From: Magnetospirillum sp. UT-4
GTDB lineage: Bacteria > Pseudomonadota > Alphaproteobacteria > Rhodospirillales > Magnetospirillaceae
DNA length: 64,000 nt
Reading direction: 5' to 3'
Assembly (NCBI RefSeq): GCF_902729435.1
Contig: NZ_CACVCG010000101.1
Span: 22,250 to 86,249 of the forward strand
Positions 63,916 through 64,000 of the stretch are shown here, piece by piece; position 1 is the stretch's first letter; each line of letters begins with the position of its first letter. Made by a program: the position numbers and the translations under genes. Under the pieces are notes generated by a model, which worked only from the letters and a program-made list of their open reading frames with translations, searched no databases and was not told the DNA's origin.

Positions 63916-64000
63916 CAGATCATCCCCCCGTTGACCGAGATCACCTGGCGGGTGACGTAGCCGGCCCCCTCGGAGCACAGGAACCCGACCACCGCCGCCA
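63915..64000 (-). CDS. FabG-like 3-oxoacyl-ACP reductase, C-terminus only
   Basis: Only the last 27 residues lie in the window; the gene continues beyond position 64000. The segment AVVGFLCSEGAGYVTRQVIS followed by VNGGMI is the C-terminal signature of SDR-family FabG reductases, which form the tetramer interface. The stop TGA overlaps the start of the ketosynthase gene by one base, so the two are translationally coupled. Confidence 0.85.
   Translation of the reverse strand, partial: AAVVGFLCSEGAGYVTRQVISVNGGMI

Overview
The window looks like chromosome of a GC-rich alphaproteobacterium, probably a Rhodospirillales member of the Magnetospirillum type. The evidence is the gene content (CcoG, FNR-type regulator, many PAS/GGDEF and histidine-kinase proteins, ParE, a complete biotin operon, a PaaK ligase), the strong GC bias at third codon positions, and several families of intergenic palindromes of the kind common in that group. 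The genus is inference. No magnetosome gene, rRNA, tRNA or CRISPR array was seen.

Layout. 1-4375: composite palindromic repeats, then a minus-strand pair of a membrane-anchored GT20 trehalose-phosphate synthase and a GH15 glycosidase. 4476-6771: a two-gene AAA ATPase/RloB module resembling AbiL-type defence, followed by an overlapping acyl-CoA thioesterase; the middle of the ATPase gene is AT-rich. 6950-17848: parE, two histidine kinases, a DUF3095 protein, thiol peroxidase, a HExxH protein, ccoG, a UPF0178 gene and an FNR-type regulator, with a CRP/FNR-like palindrome between ccoG and the UPF0178 gene. 17854-21300: one compact operon of five lipoproteins (two paralogous pairs around a BamE-like one) and an M48 metalloprotease; this is the best candidate for an undescribed system.

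21393-34943: a GshB-like ATP-grasp enzyme, three tiny proteins, a branched-chain-type solute-binding protein, a tandem UspA, a two-domain kinase, an arginase-fold protein, a Nudix / penicillin-acylase-like / GH3-like set, and a response regulator with a hybrid kinase. 34944-41170: repeat-rich ground with an OmpR-type regulator, a PAS-PAS-GGDEF-EAL protein, an iron-binding protein with an operator-like palindrome, a MITE-like element and a decayed IS630 transposase. 41225-45937: a MacB-like ABC exporter with its adaptor, two peptidoglycan-binding-domain proteins and a tail-anchored protein.

45950-51492: the biotin locus, bioF-bioH-like-bioC-bioD-bioA on the minus strand diverging from bioB. 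51629-58930: a zinc-ribbon protein, an RND pump with its adaptor, a divergent LysR/MFS pair around a symmetrical operator, and a damaged second copy of the adaptor gene. 59050-61274: a secreted protein overlapping a large NNNPGN-domain protein (possible effector/immunity pair), bracketed by a 24-bp direct repeat derived from the end of paaK. 61282-64000: paaK, a ketosynthase and the end of a ketoreductase, in an order recalling aryl-polyene pathways.

Start codons were chosen from visible Shine-Dalgarno spacing and family length. Functions rest on motif recognition only; no database search was possible.
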